From assembly GCA_900544945.1 (NCBI GenBank), contig UQXG01000116.1:1-7083 (forward strand): a stretch of DNA of 7,083 nt. Direction: 5' to 3'. The notes beneath the pieces were generated by a model. The model worked only from the letters and a program-made list of their open reading frames with translations, was not told the origin of the DNA and searched no databases. Source of the DNA: an uncultured Eubacteriales bacterium (GTDB taxonomy: Bacteria > Bacillota > Clostridia > Oscillospirales > Oscillospiraceae). Of this stretch, positions 5,409-7,083 are shown one piece after another. Position 1 is the stretch's first letter. Each line of letters starts with the position of its first letter. A program made the position numbers and the translations under genes.

Positions 5409-5541
5409 TATCACATAAGGGGAAGGTTCTGAGGAAATCGGCAAAAGGTGCTTCTTTTCGGGTCAGGGGGATTGCGAAGGGAGGCCGGGCCGCCGCAAGT
5501 AAGGAAACAGGGCTTTCCCGCGGATTAGGGAGGATCCTTTT
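5409..5541 (+). other. Long purine-rich 5' leader of the ferredoxin gene
   Basis: About 130 nt separate the predicted transcription start from the ferredoxin ATG, while the PyrF-like gene has a leader of about 20 nt. The leader is purine-rich with several GGGAGG/AAGG runs. TTGCG (5472-5476) can pair with CGCAA (5494-5498) around a small GGCCGGGCC core (5483-5491), and GGAAA can pair with TTTCC close to 5503-5518. I do not recognise a known riboswitch. With bases 5248-5408 this forms the 294-base gene-free gap; besides the promoter and the lipoprotein's ribosome binding site I see nothing else in it. Confidence 0.4.
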
Positions 5542-5922
5542 ATGAAAAAATTGGTAGCAAAGAAAGACGCGCAGTGCATGGCCTGCCTGCAGTGTGTGAC
5601 CGCCTGTTCCGAGGCGTTCTACAAGCAGGCGGACGTGACCCTGTCCTGCATCCAGATCGTGGCCAAGGGCACTGGTGCCAAGCCCAACACCTGCATTCAG
5701 TGCGGCAAGTGTATGCGCTCCTGCGAGCATGAGGCCATCACCCAGAATCCCAAGACCGGCGTGTACATGATCAATAAGAAGAAGTGCATCGGCTGCGGCA
5801 AGTGCGTGGAGGCATGCCCCATGAAGGTCATGGTTCTCAAGGACACCGCTTCCAAGTGCATCGCCTGCGGCATCTGCGCCAAGGCATGTCCCATGGACGT
5901 TCTGGAAATCGTGGAAAAGTAA
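5542..5922 (+). CDS. Four-cluster [4Fe-4S] ferredoxin
   Basis: The 126-aa cytoplasmic electron carrier has four complete CxxCxxCxxxC motifs: C12-C15-C18-C22, C51-C54-C57-C61, C82-C85-C88-C92 and C106-C109-C112-C116. The last two end in the usual CPM. That gives 16 ligands, enough for four [4Fe-4S] clusters, plus one extra Cys (C36). Spacing and length resemble the iron-sulfur subunits of the HydN/HycB/CooF type, in which clusters are wired between paired ferredoxin domains. The second half (about 75-126) is a classic bacterial 2[4Fe-4S] ferredoxin. No partner oxidoreductase gene is next to it, so the redox partner cannot be inferred. GGGAGG (5528-5533) sits 8 nt before the ATG. The gene has its own promoter and terminator, and looks monocistronic unless the terminator leaks. 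Confidence 0.95.
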   Translation: MKKLVAKKDAQCMACLQCVTACSEAFYKQADVTLSCIQIVAKGTGAKPNTCIQCGKCMRSCEHEAITQNPKTGVYMINKKKCIGCGKCVEACPMKVMVLKDTASKCIACGICAKACPMDVLEIVEK

Positions 5923-5934
5923 GGCTTTCCCAGG

Positions 5935-5960
5935 CGGGCAGCTGCGGCTGCCCGTTTTTT
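5935..5960 (+). terminator. Intrinsic terminator after the ferredoxin gene
   Basis: CGGGCAGC (5935-5942), loop TGCG and GCTGCCCG (5947-5954) form a perfect 8-bp stem, followed directly by six T (5955-5960). It begins 13 nt after the ferredoxin stop and is the best intrinsic terminator in the window. The next gene's ATG is only 25 nt downstream of the T-run. Confidence 0.93.
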
Positions 5961-5985
5961 CTGCCTGAAGAAGGAAGGAAACATC

Positions 5986-7053
5986 ATGAGCAAGAAAAAA
6001 ATCTGGCTGACGGCGGTGGCCGCCCTGATCGGGGTGTTGCTGGCGGCAGTTCTCGCTGCGGGGGGCTATCTGCAACATATGGTGGGTCTTGTGCGAAGCG
6101 CCGAGGAAAACACCGTGGCGACCCTATCCCAGGAGGAGCTGGAGGCGATGATGGGAACTACCGAGGAACCCCGGGAAACCAGTCCCGAGGACACCTGGCC
6201 GCAAATTCACTCCGATCAGAACATCACAAACATCATGCTGGTGGGCCACAACTACCGGGAGGACGAGCCCAACATGCTGGCAGACACCATGATTCTGTGC
6301 TCCGTCAACCGGGAAACCAAGACCCTGAGCATGGTGTCCTTCATGCGGGATCTCTACGTTCCCCTGCCCGCCTACGCCGGTCACTCCGGAGGCCGGAACC
6401 GGATCAACGTGTGCTATGCCCTGGGAAGCCAGTGGAAGCGGTCGTCTCTCGGCGGCATGGAGATGCTGGCCAAATGCATCGAGCAGAATTTCGGCGTCCA
6501 TGTGGATCACACCATTGAGGTCAGCTTCGACACCTTCGTTTCCATCATCGATGCCCTGGGGGGCGTGGAGGTGGATCTGACGGAAAAGGAAGCGGAGTAT
6601 CTGACGAAAAAAGTGGGCTATGTGGGCGAAATGCAGCCAGGACGGCAGGTGCTTGCGGGCAACGAGGCTCTGGCCTACGCCCGAATCCGGAAAATCGACA
6701 GCGACCGTCAGCGAGCCGCCCGGCAGCGCGGCGTCATTACCTCGGTCATTGCGCATTGCCGCTCTATGGGGCTGCTGGAAATCCACGACCTGGCGGAAAA
6801 GGTACTGCCCATGATCGTCACCGACATGACAACCGACGAAATCACCGACTATCTCTGGGAGTTCATTCCCATGGTGAAGGATCTGAAGCTGGAATCTCTG
6901 ACCATTCCCGTGGACAACGAGATTCTGCCTCAGAGTGCCTGGGGAAAAACCATTGATCTGTATGGGTATCCGTCCAGCGTGCTGGAGTGCAACCTCAAGA
7001 GCAATGGGGAGTATTTACGGAATTTCCTGGGGATTGTGCCGGAGGCGTCCTGA
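5986..7053 (+). CDS. LCP (LytR-CpsA-Psr) family cell-wall glycopolymer ligase
   Basis: This 355-aa protein has one N-terminal membrane anchor (about 6-28) after a short basic cytoplasmic end, an acidic Thr/Glu-rich extracellular linker (about 40-72), then an LCP domain (about 80-253). LCP enzymes transfer polymers such as teichoic acids or capsule from undecaprenyl-pyrophosphate to peptidoglycan. Family motifs are NIMLVGHN (family 'nILLLGvD'), LADTMIL (98-104; family 'RSDTimL'), SFMRDLYVP (118-126) with R121, RINVCYALG (about 139), SIIDALGGVEVDL, and ALAYARIRKIDSDRQRAARQR (228-248), with the R233, R235, R243 and R246-Q247 pattern that binds pyrophosphate. Two usual metal/phosphate-site residues differ (N89 for Asp, L98 for Arg). 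AAGGAAGG lies just before the ATG. The ferredoxin terminator sits immediately upstream, so it probably relies on readthrough or an unseen promoter. Confidence 0.93.
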   Translation: MSKKKIWLTAVAALIGVLLAAVLAAGGYLQHMVGLVRSAEENTVATLSQEELEAMMGTTEEPRETSPEDTWPQIHSDQNITNIMLVGHNYREDEPNMLADTMILCSVNRETKTLSMVSFMRDLYVPLPAYAGHSGGRNRINVCYALGSQWKRSSLGGMEMLAKCIEQNFGVHVDHTIEVSFDTFVSIIDALGGVEVDLTEKEAEYLTKKVGYVGEMQPGRQVLAGNEALAYARIRKIDSDRQRAARQRGVITSVIAHCRSMGLLEIHDLAEKVLPMIVTDMTTDEITDYLWEFIPMVKDLKLESLTIPVDNEILPQSAWGKTIDLYGYPSSVLECNLKSNGEYLRNFLGIVPEAS

Positions 7054-7083
7054 TACTATTTCCTGATTAAAATCTTAATTTTA

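Noticed and set aside
5447..5527. Short GTG-start leader ORF (26 codons) before the ferredoxin gene
   Set aside because: There is no well-placed ribosome binding site, no run of regulatory codons and no hydrophobic or other pattern suggesting a leader peptide.
5392..6078. Minus-strand open frame of 228 codons opposite the ferredoxin
   Set aside because: It is an antisense shadow of the Cys-rich ferredoxin gene; it spans a promoter and a terminator of the other strand and shows no protein family motif.
7068..7083. AT-rich inverted repeat TAAAAT-CTTA-ATTTTA after the LCP gene
   Set aside because: It contains no G-C pairs in the arms and runs into the window edge, so terminator or operator status cannot be judged.

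Overview
The window looks like chromosomal DNA of a Gram-positive anaerobe of the Clostridia, most likely the Oscillospirales/Ruminococcaceae. The reasons are strong AGGAGG-type ribosome binding sites, G+C-rich genes with C/G-ending codons, AT-rich promoters, a four-cluster bacterial ferredoxin, an LCP cell-wall protein and a feoA-feoA-feoB cluster followed by a Cys-rich FeoB-associated peptide. The taxon is inferred from these features and not from a database match.

Positions 1-479 are AT-richer. They hold a stop-free minus-strand frame that leaves the window at base 1 (unrecognised, uncertain), then a strong sigma-A-type promoter (TTGACA-17 bp-TATTAT) followed by two copies of an operator-like palindrome of the form GTTAGC-N4-GCTAAC. 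Positions 480-3655 are a ferrous-iron uptake operon on the plus strand: feoA, a second feoA, feoB (797 aa) and a 61-aa membrane peptide with a Cys-rich tail. A third copy of the palindrome touches the feoB ribosome binding site. The half-site resembles the TTAGGTTAG half of DtxR/IdeR boxes, so an iron-sensing DtxR-family repressor is the natural guess. A G+C-rich hairpin at 3661-3695 ends the operon.

Positions 3735-4953 hold a small YtxH-like membrane protein gene on the minus strand. It is divergent from a plus-strand gene with its own promoter that encodes a type-2 orotidine-5'-phosphate decarboxylase (PyrF) homologue. That protein keeps much of the fold's sequence but has lost catalytic residues, so it is probably a pseudoenzyme or a protein with a new function. 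It is the most unusual gene in the window.

Positions 4951-5247 (minus) encode a short Thr-rich lipoprotein. A 294-base intergenic region follows. It contains a TATAAT promoter and a roughly 130-nt leader for a 126-aa ferredoxin with four CxxCxxCxxxC motifs. A textbook terminator separates this gene from an LCP (LytR-CpsA-Psr) family protein at 5986-7053, whose metal/pyrophosphate-site motif is altered. Apart from the feo operon, the genes look like independent small transcription units and not one pathway. I see no mobile element, CRISPR array, tRNA or rRNA.
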